In this document: positions 11,012 to 21,707 of the stretch, one piece after another
Numbering within the stretch: position 1 is the stretch's first letter
Layout of the letters: each line of letters begins with the position of its first letter
Program-made: the position numbers and the translations under genes
The notes under the pieces: generated by a model
What the model saw: the letters and a program-made list of their open reading frames with translations, nothing else
Told to the model about the DNA's origin: nothing
Databases searched by the model: none
DNA from: Lactuca virosa
Taxonomy: Eukaryota; Streptophyta; Magnoliopsida; Asterales; Asteraceae
Assembly: GCA_928212115.1 (NCBI GenBank)
Contig: CAKMRJ010004445.1
Location: forward strand, 2,024,507 to 2,088,506
DNA: 64,000 bases
Direction: 5' to 3'

Positions 11012-12160
11012 ATGGTGGGCACGCGCCACAACCCTGAGAGCAGTGGGACCAGTGACGAGGAGATCCGTACGATCATTCATAAGGAGGTGGCCGCAGCCAT
11101 CCGAGAGGCGATACTGGAGATGTTTGGGTCTAGTAAGACCACCCTGATTGAGACATTCGATGAGAGATATGTTGCAGTTAGTGAGGCTGTCGCTGCTGCC
11201 GCCACCACAGCCATACCCGCTGCTAGGCCATAGGGAGGTGACTCGTTGTTGCTACGGGAGTTCAGTAACACGAAGACACCGGAGTTTAATGGGACACAGG
11301 ATCCGATTACTGCTATGAGATGGATCTCCGACATTGAGGGGTGTTTCTACATGTGTTCATGCCCAGAGCATCTGAGGGTTCGGTTTGCACTGAACCAACT
11401 TCGCTTGGGAGCGAAGGGCTAGTAAAAGTTCGTGACTGCCAGTTTTACTCCTGAAGATAAGGCCACAATGACTTGGCAGAGCTTTACACGGTTGTTACGA
11501 GACGAGTATGTTCCCCAGGTGGAGAGGGAATGGTTAGCCTTGGAGTTTCTGTCGCTTAAGCAGACGACAGAAACTGTGACTGAGATTTCGAGGATGTCCC
11601 ATGAGAGGGTGTTGTTTTTGCCTGAGTACGTGTCTACTGATCAGGCATGTGTCTACGGGAGTTCGTGGTGAACTCGTCTTATCAGACATTGGTTGAGCTT
11701 CAGACCAATGCCAGGGGGAGAGAGATAGAGCTTTAGTTGCAGGAGAAGGAGGAGACAGAGTCCCGGGGGAGGGACCGGACACCAGTGCAGTCGCAGCCGA
11801 CGACTAAGAGGGCAAAGGCCGCTGATGCAAGAGTTGGGGGTCAGAAAGGCCGCACTTGTGGCAAGTGCGGCAAGGGTCACGAGGGATCTTATCGGGCGGG
11901 GATTTGGTACAAATGTGGCAAAGAGGGACACATGGAGATTAATTGTCCCAAGGAGTTTGCAATTTGCTTCCACTGCAACCAGACCAGCAATCGGAAGGCC
12001 GAGTGCCCTCAGCTTGTTCAGGGATCAGCCCAGGGTTCCACACCGGCTGCTTTGCGTACTACAGATAGTCGGCCGGTGAAGGCCGAGGCTCTGAGGGCTC
12101 GTGGGAGAGCTTTTCAGCTGACAGCGGAGCAGATCCGTGCAGCACCTGATGTTGTGGCCG
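11012..12160 (+). pseudogene. GA gag, broken
   Basis: The gypsy capsid protein starts best at the ATG at 11012, since the upstream ATG at 10991 lies in the possible intron. Residues of the Tekay-like capsid follow: PEFNGTQDPITAMRW and the region near GCFYMCSCPEHLR. Two in-frame stops (about 11231 and 11420) and a frameshift near 11700 break it. The C-terminal frame from 11737 has the zinc knuckles CYKCGKEGHMEINC-type (here with WYKCGKEGH) preceded by a related CGKCGKGHEGS, for RNA packaging. The frame then meets the AT-rich 67-base segment at 12161. Confidence 0.85.
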
Positions 12161-12227
12161 ATATGTATTTCCTTATTTATCTTATTTTATTTGAAGATTT
12201 ATTGTGCTTATTCTGTGTTGTATTTAG
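12161..12227 (+). other. Intron-like segment between GA gag and protease frames
   Basis: 67 bases, strongly AT-rich inside GC-rich coding sequence, starting ATATGTATTT and ending TTGTATTTAG. Removing it would bring the gag frame and the protease frame into register. If read in, gag runs into a stop at 12270. A normal donor would read GTATGT; here the first base is A, so the donor may be mutated. A CTTAT branch-like site lies about 18 bases before the AG. It could instead be a simple insertion. Confidence 0.5.
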
Positions 12228-12664
12228 GTACTTTTCTTGTGAGTTTTGTACCTGCTTTGGTGTTATTTGACTCGGGTGTGAGTCGATCCTTCGTTTCTTT
12301 AGCTTTTATTCGTCACATCAGTGTCCCACATGAGGCGTTTAGTTGACCTCTGAGGGTTTTCATAGCCGACGAGCATGCGGTTTCTGCTACTGATGTATTC
12401 CGAGGTTGTGTGTTAAAGATTTTTGGTGTCGAGTTCCCGATAGATCTAGTGCCGATAGCGATGGGTGATGTCTGTGTCATCGTGGGCATGGATTGGTTGA
12501 GTCGTTTTGGAGCGTTGATCGACTGCGAGCGTCAGTCGATGACTATACGAGAGCCTAGTAGGGGAGTGCTTACCGTGTACAGCAAAGGTACCAGATCTAA
12601 ATCAGCTTTCTGCTCTACTGCCAGAGCGAGACAGAGTATACAGCAGGGTTGTATGGGCTTTTGA
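12228..12664 (+). pseudogene. GA aspartic protease
   Basis: The gypsy retropepsin active site is visible as LFDSGVSRSFVS at about 12268-12303, with the catalytic Asp intact. A stop lies near 12344, and the same frame resumes at 12410 with GMDWLSRFGALIDC, the usual end of the domain. A frameshift near 12650 separates it from the RT frame. Confidence 0.85.
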
Positions 12665-13608
12665 TCTATGTAGTGGATACGCGGGTTGGTACTGAGAGAC
12701 CGAGTTTTATCTCTGAGGTTCCGATAGTGTGCGAGTTCCTGGACGTGTTTCCCGAGGAGTTGCCAGGAGTGCCTCCTGAGAGGCAAGTGGAATTCCAGAT
12801 TGATTTAGTTCCGGGAGCAGTGCCTATTGCCAAGGCACCTTATTGCCTTGCACCTCCTGAGATGCAGGAGTTATCCTCTCAGCTTCAGGAGCTGCTTGGG
12901 AAGGGCTTTATCACACCGAGTAGCTCGCCGTGGGGAGTAATGATCCTTTTTGTCAAGAAAAATGATGGTTCACACCGGATGTGTATAGATTACCACGAGT
13001 TGAACAAGCTGACGGTCAAGAACCGTTATCCACTTCCGAGGATCGACGATCTATTCGATCAGTTACAGGGGGTATCTTGGTTTTCCAAGATTGATTTGAG
13101 ATCTGGATATCACCAGATGAGAGTGTGCGAGGAGGATATCCAGAAGACGACCTTTAGAAGTCGTTATGGGCATTACGAGTTTGTGGCGATGCCTTTCGGG
13201 CTCACCAAAGCACCGGTGACGTTCATGGATCTCATGAACCGGGTGTGCAGGCCTATATTGGACAGGTTAGTGATCTTGTTCATCGACGACATCCTGGTGT
13301 ATTCGAGGTCTAGAGAGCTGCATGAGGAGCATCTGCGAGAGGTTCTAGGGGTTTTAAGGGCGGAGAGGCTTTATGCCAAATTCTCCAAGTGTGATTTCTG
13401 GTTATGAGAGGTCCAGTTCTTTGGACAACTCGTTAATCAGAATGGGATATTAGTCGATCCGGCCAAGATTGAGGCAGTTATGAGATGGGAGGTGCCACGA
13501 TCCCCGTCCGAAATCAGGAGTTTTCTGGGTCTGGCCGGCTACTACCGGAGATTTATCAAAGATTTCTCAAAGATTGTTGTTCCCTTGAATTCGACATACA
13601 GTTTGTGA
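12649..13608 (+). pseudogene. GA reverse transcriptase, 3'-truncated
   Basis: The frame 12649-13407 carries the RT fingers and palm: [53 protein letters not shown] and the catalytic [10 protein letters not shown] stop at 13405-13407 is followed in the same frame by the thumb ([17 protein letters not shown]). The element is cut before RNase H. All RT catalytic acids are present, but the product would lack RNase H and integrase. Confidence 0.92.
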
Positions 13609-13641
13609 AATGGGAGGTGCGAAGATCCCCGTCCGAAATCA

Positions 13642-16600
13642 TCCTTACTGTTGCCCTTGAATCTCTTCACCAAGTTCAGTATATGCTCAAGAAAGGATGT
13701 AGTGTACAAATGCTTGTCTAAAAGGAAGAAGCATCCCCTGAAAAAGTCTGCACCAGTTAGTTCCCTAGCTTGATACACCATATACCATTCCTTATTGTAA
13801 ATCTTCCCCAACTTCAGCTTCTCAAAGCGTTTCGTAGATTACGGCAGAAGGCTTCTTTCGCAATACTGCAGCTACCTCTACGTCCATATCCCCAATCTCT
13901 TGAATGTAAGACTTGATCATAATCTGGAGATGAGACATGACAGGTTTGTATTTTTCTTTGTCTTTCAGCAACATGTTTTAAAGTATGAACCAGTCATTGG
14001 GGTTATGACAAGGTAAGTCCGCGAGGGTGAACTCGTAGCATTGACTGGTTGAACCTCTTGCCACTTTGAACTTAACGTTTGGAAAGTTGTCAGTCTCAAT
14101 TGGTCTTGTGACTTTCACACCAGTTATATTGCTTAAGGACCATGTTTCGTATTGCAGCTTCATATTCTTCAGATAAAAAGAGAACAACATCTTATTAGCC
14201 CCGCTATTTGTGAGTGGAACATTTTCAACTTTCACAAAAGCACAAAACCTGAAAGCCTTTGGAGTAATTGGTAGATCCAATTGCGAATCTTGTGTGTTTT
14301 GAAGATCAAACGACACAATTGAATCTAACCAATAATGGTTTGGTAAATCAACAACATCATTCTCGATTCGCTTCATGGTCCACTTGGGAAACAACAACTT
14401 CTTGCTTTGAAGAGTGGTCTGAGCCTCTTTCTCAGATCTTTCTTTCTCATCAGCCTCTCGGATGATTCGTTGGTGCTCATCCATTTCGGCTTCACGACCC
14501 TTTCGCCTTTTTAGTTCTTCCTCATCAGGCTCCTCTTCTTCTTCGTCATCTATAATGGGCTCCTCATTGAACAACTTTTCCTTGCCCTTAGGTTCCTTCT
14601 TGATAACCGGTTGAACTGGAGCAACAGTTTTAACTGTTGCTTTGGGTTTAACTGGAGCTTTGGGTTCTTCTTTTGTTGAAGCACCTTCTCCCCCTTGTTT
14701 CGGAATGAAGAGAGATTCCGGAACACCCTATAGCCTTTGAAGCATGGTAAAGACGGGTCTCACTTTCTCAAGCAAATGCTTGTGTACTGTAATGGTGAGC
14801 ATTGAGTCCCTGGTCTCAGATACATCCAAGAGCATGCTTGTAACATCTGTAATACAGCTTCGTATGTCAGCTCTCTCAGATAACAAATCATTGACCTGTT
14901 TTTCTGAAGCTTCCAGTTTCGCACGTAACACCTTCACTTCTTCTGTCTTGAGTACAAAAGAGAGTCCTTGATGTTACTATCCTTTGCCAGTTTGTCTTGA
15001 AGCTTGGAAATTTATGAGGAGATGGAGGTCTGAAATGTTTCATGATTAGTTTTCAGACCAGTACGAATCTCTTGCAATTTCGTCTTCTTTGTTTTGAAGA
15101 GAGAACCCAGACTCTTTATAGCTTCATTAGAGGCAGTGGTATTTGAGTTGAAGGTTGTTTGGAAGTTCTCAATGAACGCAGAAGTGTCATTAATTAGTTT
15201 ATTGACTTTTTCGGTCGTAGCCTTGCAAACGTCAGCAAAATCATCAACTGCCTTATTCATCTTTTTAGCATTGGCAGATTGCTCCTTCGTGATTCTTTCA
15301 AAGAGAGACTCAACTGCGGCTTTAGCATATGCGTCAGAAGATGAATCTTTATTAGAGAGAATCAGTTGGTCAATATTTTCATGAAGAGACTGAAGTTGCC
15401 CTTTCATAATAGATACGTCATCTTCACCCTCAGTTTGTATCTGGAAAGTACTGTAAGTGAATCCTCCAAGATCCTCGTCTTCATCATCACCAAGTATCAT
15501 ATCTGGCTCATCTCGGTTAAGAGGGGAAATAGGAGGTGAGACATGGGTATAGAGACCTAAAGTGTTAGCCCCCGTATCAGATATGTTGACTGAAACAGGA
15601 GGTATGGTTGAGGTAGTGGGTGTGACAGTAGAATCAGTGAACTGTGGGGTTGAAAGAGGAATGGTAGTTTGTTGTTGTGAAGAAACAGGTGGAGGGCATG
15701 GTCCAATGGTAACCGGAATAGAAGTAGTTTTAGGTGAAGGAGGAGGAGAAGGAACTGAATCGTTAAAAGGTTGAGTTACCTCAGGATTTTATGTCTCTTA
15801 TTTTTTTGTGAACGATTGCATCCTTGTTGTGAACGTATCATCCTCCTCGACACGAATGTATGACTGAGTATCAGACTCCGAATCTTCGCTTGCACTTGGA
15901 GTGGGGGTTTTTTGCTTGTGAGCTGGCTGCTTTCGCCTTTTGGGATTTGCTATAGAAGGAGTAATTTTCTCCTTTCGTTTATTTGGAGTGACCAGTAGCT
16001 CAGAGGGACCTTCTTTCGTTTGCTTTTTCTTACCTCCCTTTTTCACCTTGTTGGCTTCTTCAAATGTTGTGTGCATCTCAGGAGTAATGGTGCAAGCTCC
16101 TGAAGATGGAAGCTTTTTGTACTCCTCCAGAATTTTACTTGCAGCTGGAACACATCGAAACATTGTCTCCGGAATAGAGCCAGCGAAAGGAAACTTCGAG
16201 TTGTCATCAATGATAATCTTGGTTGTATGAAAAGTGGCAATCGAGGACTTAAGTGAATCTTGCATCATGGGGATTTGGTATTTGTCAATCGCGCGTTGAA
16301 CAATAATAGTCCAAAATCGAGCACATGAAATCTCACTGTGTCAAGTCGTGGAATGAGTACTTTGCACCAGCTGAACCCATAGAATGGTGCCATAATGAAG
16401 ATGGATGCCATGGTAAAGACCATACATAAGAGTTATAAACAGCTTACTGGAACAATCAGAACCAGTGACTCTTTCAGAGAAAGCTTTGAAAAGAAAAGTA
16501 AATAGTCCATTCCATTGAGGAGGCAAGTTAGGTTTTCTGAACTTTTGGATTGAAGGAATTAGATCTTTATACCCCATCTTATAGAACATCTTCACAATAG

Positions 16601-16955
16601 CTGCGATGGAGATTGAGTCTGGATTCACCATTGAGTCATCGTATGTAATCCCTAACAGAGAACAAAACCTTGACTTGGTGATAGAAGTTCTCTTGTCAGA
16701 GATTTCAAATATGATGCATTCTTCTTCCTTGATGTATGATGCTGTGGAATAAGCCTTTGAGAAAAGAGACATTGGGACGCATCTAACCTTAGTTAAGGCA
16801 GAGACCAGAGGGGAGTATTTAACGCATTCAATGATTGGTAACATGAAAGAATCGTACTTGAAGGGAGACAAATCAAGAATCAAGTTTTGATTATGTTTGA
16901 TGGAAAATAGTGAAGAGTGAGTAGTTTGATCATGAAATGATGAAGAACCGTCCAT
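13642..16955 (-). pseudogene. S2 extra ORF in the Sirevirus env position, broken
   Basis: This is a large hydrophilic protein downstream of pol, the place where Sireviruses carry an env-like ORF. The N-terminal block (16955-16341, 204 aa, start MDGSSSFHDQ) is followed in other frames by 16268-15798 (Lys/Ser-rich, nuclear-signal-like KRRK), 15500-15012 (long helical region, likely coiled coil), 14937-14728 (coiled coil), 14574-13978 (acidic EEEEEPDEEEL then a globular part) and 13811-13642. At least five breaks split it. I see no signal peptide or clear membrane helix, so an envelope role is not supported. The N-terminal 160 residues are missing from the S3 copy. Confidence 0.7.
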
Positions 16956-18850
16956 TGTTTCAGGTTGACGAAGAAGAAGAACAATAGAGAGAAATCGTTG
17001 TTAGGGTTCTTGAGAGAATCGGTAGTGGTAAAAAGGAACGTTGTAGATGAAAAATTCTTTTTATATGATTATGCAAGAGAGAATTTCAAGCATCAATTGA
17101 TCGATTTCCACTAAAAAGTCGCCTGAAAAAGCGGGATTTGACAATTGTATCCCCGATAAAGGTGTCATGTGGCATGATAATTGGAAGCGTTTCAAATTCC
17201 ACACGCCTAAATTTTGAAATTTTATTCACCACAAGTCGCGTCATCATTATCTAGTTCTCATCCTTTCAAACTCCAATCGTTTCAGTAGATACACATATGT
17301 CCTTTCGTATTTGAGACACAGGATAACTTGTATGTATAAAACCGAACATCATTGAATCTGCGAAACTGAAAATGCCATAAGTACCTCGAACAAGACATTA
17401 GGAAAATCAGAGAGATTCTCATGTAAGAGTGTGCCAAAGAAAAAGAAATAAAGAAACATATATCTGTAGGATTTTAGTGATGTCTACATAAAGACACAAA
17501 ACTGTGGATCCCGGACAAATATCTCTTCCTTCAAAGTCAAGAGAGACTAAGAAGTGTATGTGTGGTTTCCCATTGAAATACGATCAAATGTTTAATGAGA
17601 AACATTGAAAGTCATCTTTTAATTAGGCTTAATGGGTGGCTAAATCTCCAATCCAAACAAAAAACTTGATATAAGTATGAATTTTGGATGAAGTACTCGT
17701 GTGACCAATGTATTCAGTTGAACGAGTAGGTTTGGAATTATTTTGGTGACTAGATTAAACTTTGAAATCTCAAAAAATGAAAGTGGATCTTATGGGAAGA
17801 AGTGACTTGGAACCACAACACTTCATAAAGATCTCGCAAAAGAAAAAGAGATTCCTTGGTACAAACCACGAAAGTGGCTTTCGTTAATTTCATGGTGAAA
17901 ATCTAGAACATTTAATTGTTCACCGTCAATTCAGTTAACTGTGTTGGATTTTAGGTTTCACTCAGTTCGTGGTGAACGAAGCTAAGATCATTAACACAGA
18001 ATTTGTGTAACCATTAACCTCAATGCTATAGTTGAGAGTCTCAAGGGTTACTTTTGTGAGAGCGAAGGCAATGGAGAAGTGTGAAGATGGTTTCAGAGAA
18101 TCGAATGTACCTCTGCTATATGAAAGTGACTAAGCAGATAACTCTTAACTCAAAGTGAGAAGAGTAAGATAGCTCATGACTGATGTGAATTTACCAGCCT
18201 GGTTAGGAAGAAACGAACGGTAGATTCGATTCATTAAGGCTTCACATCAATTCCATTGAGGCTTCAGACTACATACAGCAACATGCTTCTAGGGACACTT
18301 AGCCAATTCATAGATAAAGAGATTTATACATGCCCCATCACACGAATTGAGATATATAACAAACCAGATCCTTCATGATCTGTTTATGTGTCTAAGAGAC
18401 ATTTTTTATGTTTTATGGTTTATGAAAATAAGAGAAAAAAAAACACAAATAAAATAATTTTGCAATCTTGAAATTTTCTAAAAGAGAGATGAAGAAGAGA
18501 AAATTATTTTTGAATTTTGACTAAAATAAAAGTTACAAGAAATAATTTACAAAGGAAAACAAGACAAAAAAATTGTTACGAAATAGGGCGAACGTTCGTG
18601 TCAATTCGTGTCCCGAAAAAATCGGAAACGAATTAGAGCGAGTGCTCGTGCCAATTCGCGTGACAAAAAAAATTAAAAACGAAAGTGAGTTTTCAAACAA
18701 ATGATTTTTGAATTTTTGGAGTTTTATTATACATAAAGTACAAAAGGATATTGGTAAAATCGAACCACAAATGAACAGTAGACTACGACTCACTACGAGC
18801 GTTCGCATCGATTCGCATTGATTCGCGTCGACAACTTTATTAAAGTGAAG
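16956..18850 (-). other. S2 spacer between RNase H and the extra ORF
   Basis: No coding frame is visible. Blocks match the S1 spacer in order (17460-17600 with 2221-2400; 18290-18360 with 3046-3120). The last 150 bases before the ATG at 16955 may hold the ORF promoter, but no convincing TATA box was found. Confidence 0.6.
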
Positions 18851-19397
18851 GTGGTTTGGTACAGATTCAGCTTCCATCATTCCTAGGCCTTGAAGAATTA
18901 TGTTGAAGGTTGTCTCAGGTAAGACTTTCTTGAATACGTCAGCTAACTGATCAGAGGATCTTACGAAATGAATTTCAACGTTGCCATCTTTGAAGTGATC
19001 CATAATGAAATGGTATCTCAGTTCTATGTGTTTCATCTTTGAGTGTTGCACTGGGTTGTGACAAATAAGAATAACACTTTCAGAGTCACAATATAGTGGG
19101 ATTCATTTCATGCTTAATCCATAGTCACGAAGATGACTTTGAATCCAAATGACTTGATATGTACATGAGTCAACAACTATATATTCAGCTTCAGCTGTTG
19201 ACAAGGAAACACACGTTTGCTTCTTGGATTGCCAACTGACAAGTTTGCCATCGCGAAATTGGCATCCTCCAGTTGTGCTTTTTCTATATAATCCACATCC
19301 CCAACATCAGCATCCGAAAATGCTTGTATGAAGAAGCCTGATTTCGCAGGGTACAATATGCCAAGTGATGAAGTTCGTCTAACACCCATAAAAATCA
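18851..19397 (-). pseudogene. S2 RNase H, C-terminal part
   Basis: The frame 19398-19177 shows SFDAD-like QAFSDADV and VGNPRSKR. The frame from 19051 down gives HSKMKHIELRYHF and DQLADVFKKVLP, the end of copia RNase H. A shift separates the two. The 5' part of pol is cut off by L6 at 19398. Confidence 0.8.
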
Positions 19398-20921
19398 TGT
19401 CAAATTTAAACTTTTTAATAACATTTTCATTATATTAACCATTACAAAACTTGTTTTCAAAATGTATCATATCAGAGTATCCCAGAGACAAAGACATAAA
19501 AAGTGAGGAGTTGTAGTATCACGCCTTTACCTTGCCACGATCCCCTGATGTACCTGAAACAATAAACTGAAATTGTAAGCATGAAAGCTTAGTGAGTTCC
19601 TACAAAATACCCATACGCACAACAATACACATATAATCATAAACAGCATACTATGGGTCCAATCATCCATCGGGATGGAATACCCCAGGCCCTCAACCAT
19701 TGGGTTGGAATGCCAACGTACAAATACACTTCACATAACACATATACACCTACAACATGTACTGGGTCCACAGCTTTACACACTGGATTACCCCCTCGGC
19801 CCACAGTGTGAGTCTGGATTGCCTTCCGGGCCTACAACTCACATCTGGATTGCCATCGAGCCCACAGTACGAGTCTGCCTCAGCTCGTATTTGGAATGCT
19901 TCTGGGTTTGATTGTTACCGCATGGAGCAGTTTCACCTCAATCCATCCTACATAATAAGTCGACATATAACACAACTACTGCACATACAAATAATCACAT
20001 AATACTACAGGTAGTCCTACAGATCTACCTAACTGGCATAACAACTAGCATACAGACAGTCAGACCAACTATAAGTCACTAAGCATAACCATATGTGATA
20101 CCGATCTAACAGATCATAACAGTAATAATCCCAATAACAAAACAAAGGGCCGACCTTGGTGCCTTAGACCCTTGTGTATAGTGAAGATGACTCACCTGGC
20201 ACTGCTGAAGTCCCGTAGATAAAAGTCCAGCCGCTAGTTGACAGATTCTCGAACTGTCAACATCAAACAATACCCAATTAGTAATTGGGTTCCAAGCCCA
20301 AGGTCCAACTCACACTCTAAAGACCCAAAAGTCAAGTAATGGGCCAAAGCCCAACATATGGCCCAATTTTCCAAATTGGGCCCAACTCCTCATATGGGCC
20401 TTACCTCAAAGCCTATTAATTATTCAAGTCCATTTGCTTGATCTTGGATGGCCCATTAATAACCCAATCATCAAGGCCCAAAAGAAAGGCCCAACAATAA
20501 ACCCAAGTGAAATTATGGTTTTAAAATAACGATTAGGGTTAAGTGAGAACTTAACCCATTAAGGACTTAATACATTAAGTCCATCACCCTTCTAATTAAA
20601 TCATATGGTGTGATTGGGCTTAATACACCATTCCATTCCAATAGCCCAAATGTGGGTCCCGATAAGTCCAAGCCCATAAATCCAATATTAGGGTTTTCTA
20701 AACCCTAATTAGGGTTTCCAATCCCATCTTAGCCCAATAGGCCCAATAGCTAGGTCTTTTGATTAATTAGGGTTCATTAGGCCCATTATGGTTTTAGTCC
20801 CTTGTCCAAACATCCCAAACGAGTCACAATACGAACAAGGCACACCACCACCCGACACGGTGGCCGGTGGCGGCAGCCACCACCCTACGGTGGTGGTTTT
20901 CAGTTTTCTTTTTCATTATTC
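19398..20921 (-). repeat. L6: truncated gypsy LTR, reverse orientation
   Basis: Read on -, the stretch 19650-19398 follows the 3' end of the GA LTR in order: GGAACTCACTAAGCTT, then TTTCAGGTAC, then the end. It stops at 19398 against S2 RNase H. The other side is cut by copia C1 at 20922. The stretch 20340-20780 is packed with GGCCCA/TGGGCC. An imperfect GC-rich inverted repeat (CCACC/GGTGG) lies at 20860-20897. No internal coding sequence is attached. Confidence 0.6.
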
Positions 20922-21693
20922 TGTTGGATTAGTGTCTAAGTCCAAAACTATAATTGGTATCTACTTGACCCGACTCGGCATGGTCCATTTGGGTTGCATG
21001 GCATCGAAACATTTGGATAGACCGGTTGTGAGAAGTGGAAATTTGTGACATATTAATATATTATAAGTTCTAATATATTAATATGCAATCATGTTATTTA
21101 TTTAGTATTGATCAAGAATTAAGTTGGACTTAATTTAGTGATCAAAAGAGACTAATTAAATATATAGGGATTGATTGTGTAAATCATTCATTCTTATATA
21201 TGTGGGCTTATGATCCATGATTCCTTATGTTGGGTTTAACCCATGTGGTGACCCATAGATACTCCATGGAGGTTAAAACCCATGGACCATAAGGAATGGG
21301 TAAAGTCATGGGTTACATGGGGTAACCCTAATGTGCACACTATATAAGGATCCCTTTAGCTCAAGAAATTGGCACTAGTGATACATATATGAGGGCTAGC
21401 CGATTTGAGCATGAAGTGTCTTCTTCTCATGGTTATTCCAAGTGTTGATGATGTTCTGTGAACCATTTGAGGTGTCACACTTGGGGCACTAGGCTCTCGA
21501 GCATCATGGAGTCAAGCTACATCAAGAGGTATGTATTCTAACTTGTTATATTACCCAAGTATCAAAGATTGTATGCTAGATAGGGTAATACCTTGGAATA
21601 TTCATATTTGCATGTATAATAGAGGAAACATAGATCCAAGGTATTTAGGGTTGCATGTACACTTAGGAGTGTTAGAATGCTCAAAAACCATCA
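20922..21693 (+). repeat. C1 5' LTR
   Basis: 772 bp, starting TGTTGGATTAG and ending ACCATCA one base before the primer site. It contains a TATA box at 21340. The five bases before it are TATTC; no partner duplication is available. Confidence 0.82.
21340..21349 (+). promoter_or_regulatory. C1 LTR TATA box
   Basis: CTATATAAGG lies in the second half of the LTR, about 340 bases before the LTR end, a normal place for a copia promoter. Confidence 0.6.
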
Positions 21694-21694
21694 G

Positions 21695-21707
21695 TGGTAT
21701 CAGAGCC
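21695..21707 (+). other. C1 primer-binding site (initiator Met tRNA)
   Basis: TGGTATCAGAGCC is a perfect match to the plant initiator-Met primer site and sits one base after the LTR. Confidence 0.9.

Larger units (their letters stand above)
8619..13641 (+). mobile_element. GA: Ty3/gypsy element, 5' half
   Basis: The order on + is 5' LTR, primer site, leader, gag, protease, RT, which is gypsy order. The element stops shortly after the RT thumb region and joins S2 sequence at about 13641. RNase H, integrase, polypurine tract and 3' LTR are all absent. The gag and RT resemble the Tekay group. A 32-bp piece of its RT is repeated at the junction (13485-13516 and 13610-13641). Confidence 0.88.
13642..19397 (-). 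mobile_element. S2: Sirevirus-type element, 3' part
   Basis: Reading the - strand from 19397, it starts inside RNase H, runs through a conserved spacer, and ends near the C-terminus of the extra env-position ORF at about 13642. The upstream pol is cut by the L6 LTR at 19398, and the 3' LTR is lost at the GA junction. The proteins are close to S1 and more distant from S3. Confidence 0.82.

Noticed and set aside
15562..15774. Gly/Val-rich ORF on + and other frames opposite the S2 and S3 ORFs
   Set aside because: They are antisense shadows of Ser/Thr/Pro-rich coding sequence.
13978..16955. Viral-type envelope glycoprotein
   Set aside because: The Sirevirus position is right, but no signal peptide, membrane helix or cleavage-site pattern is visible.
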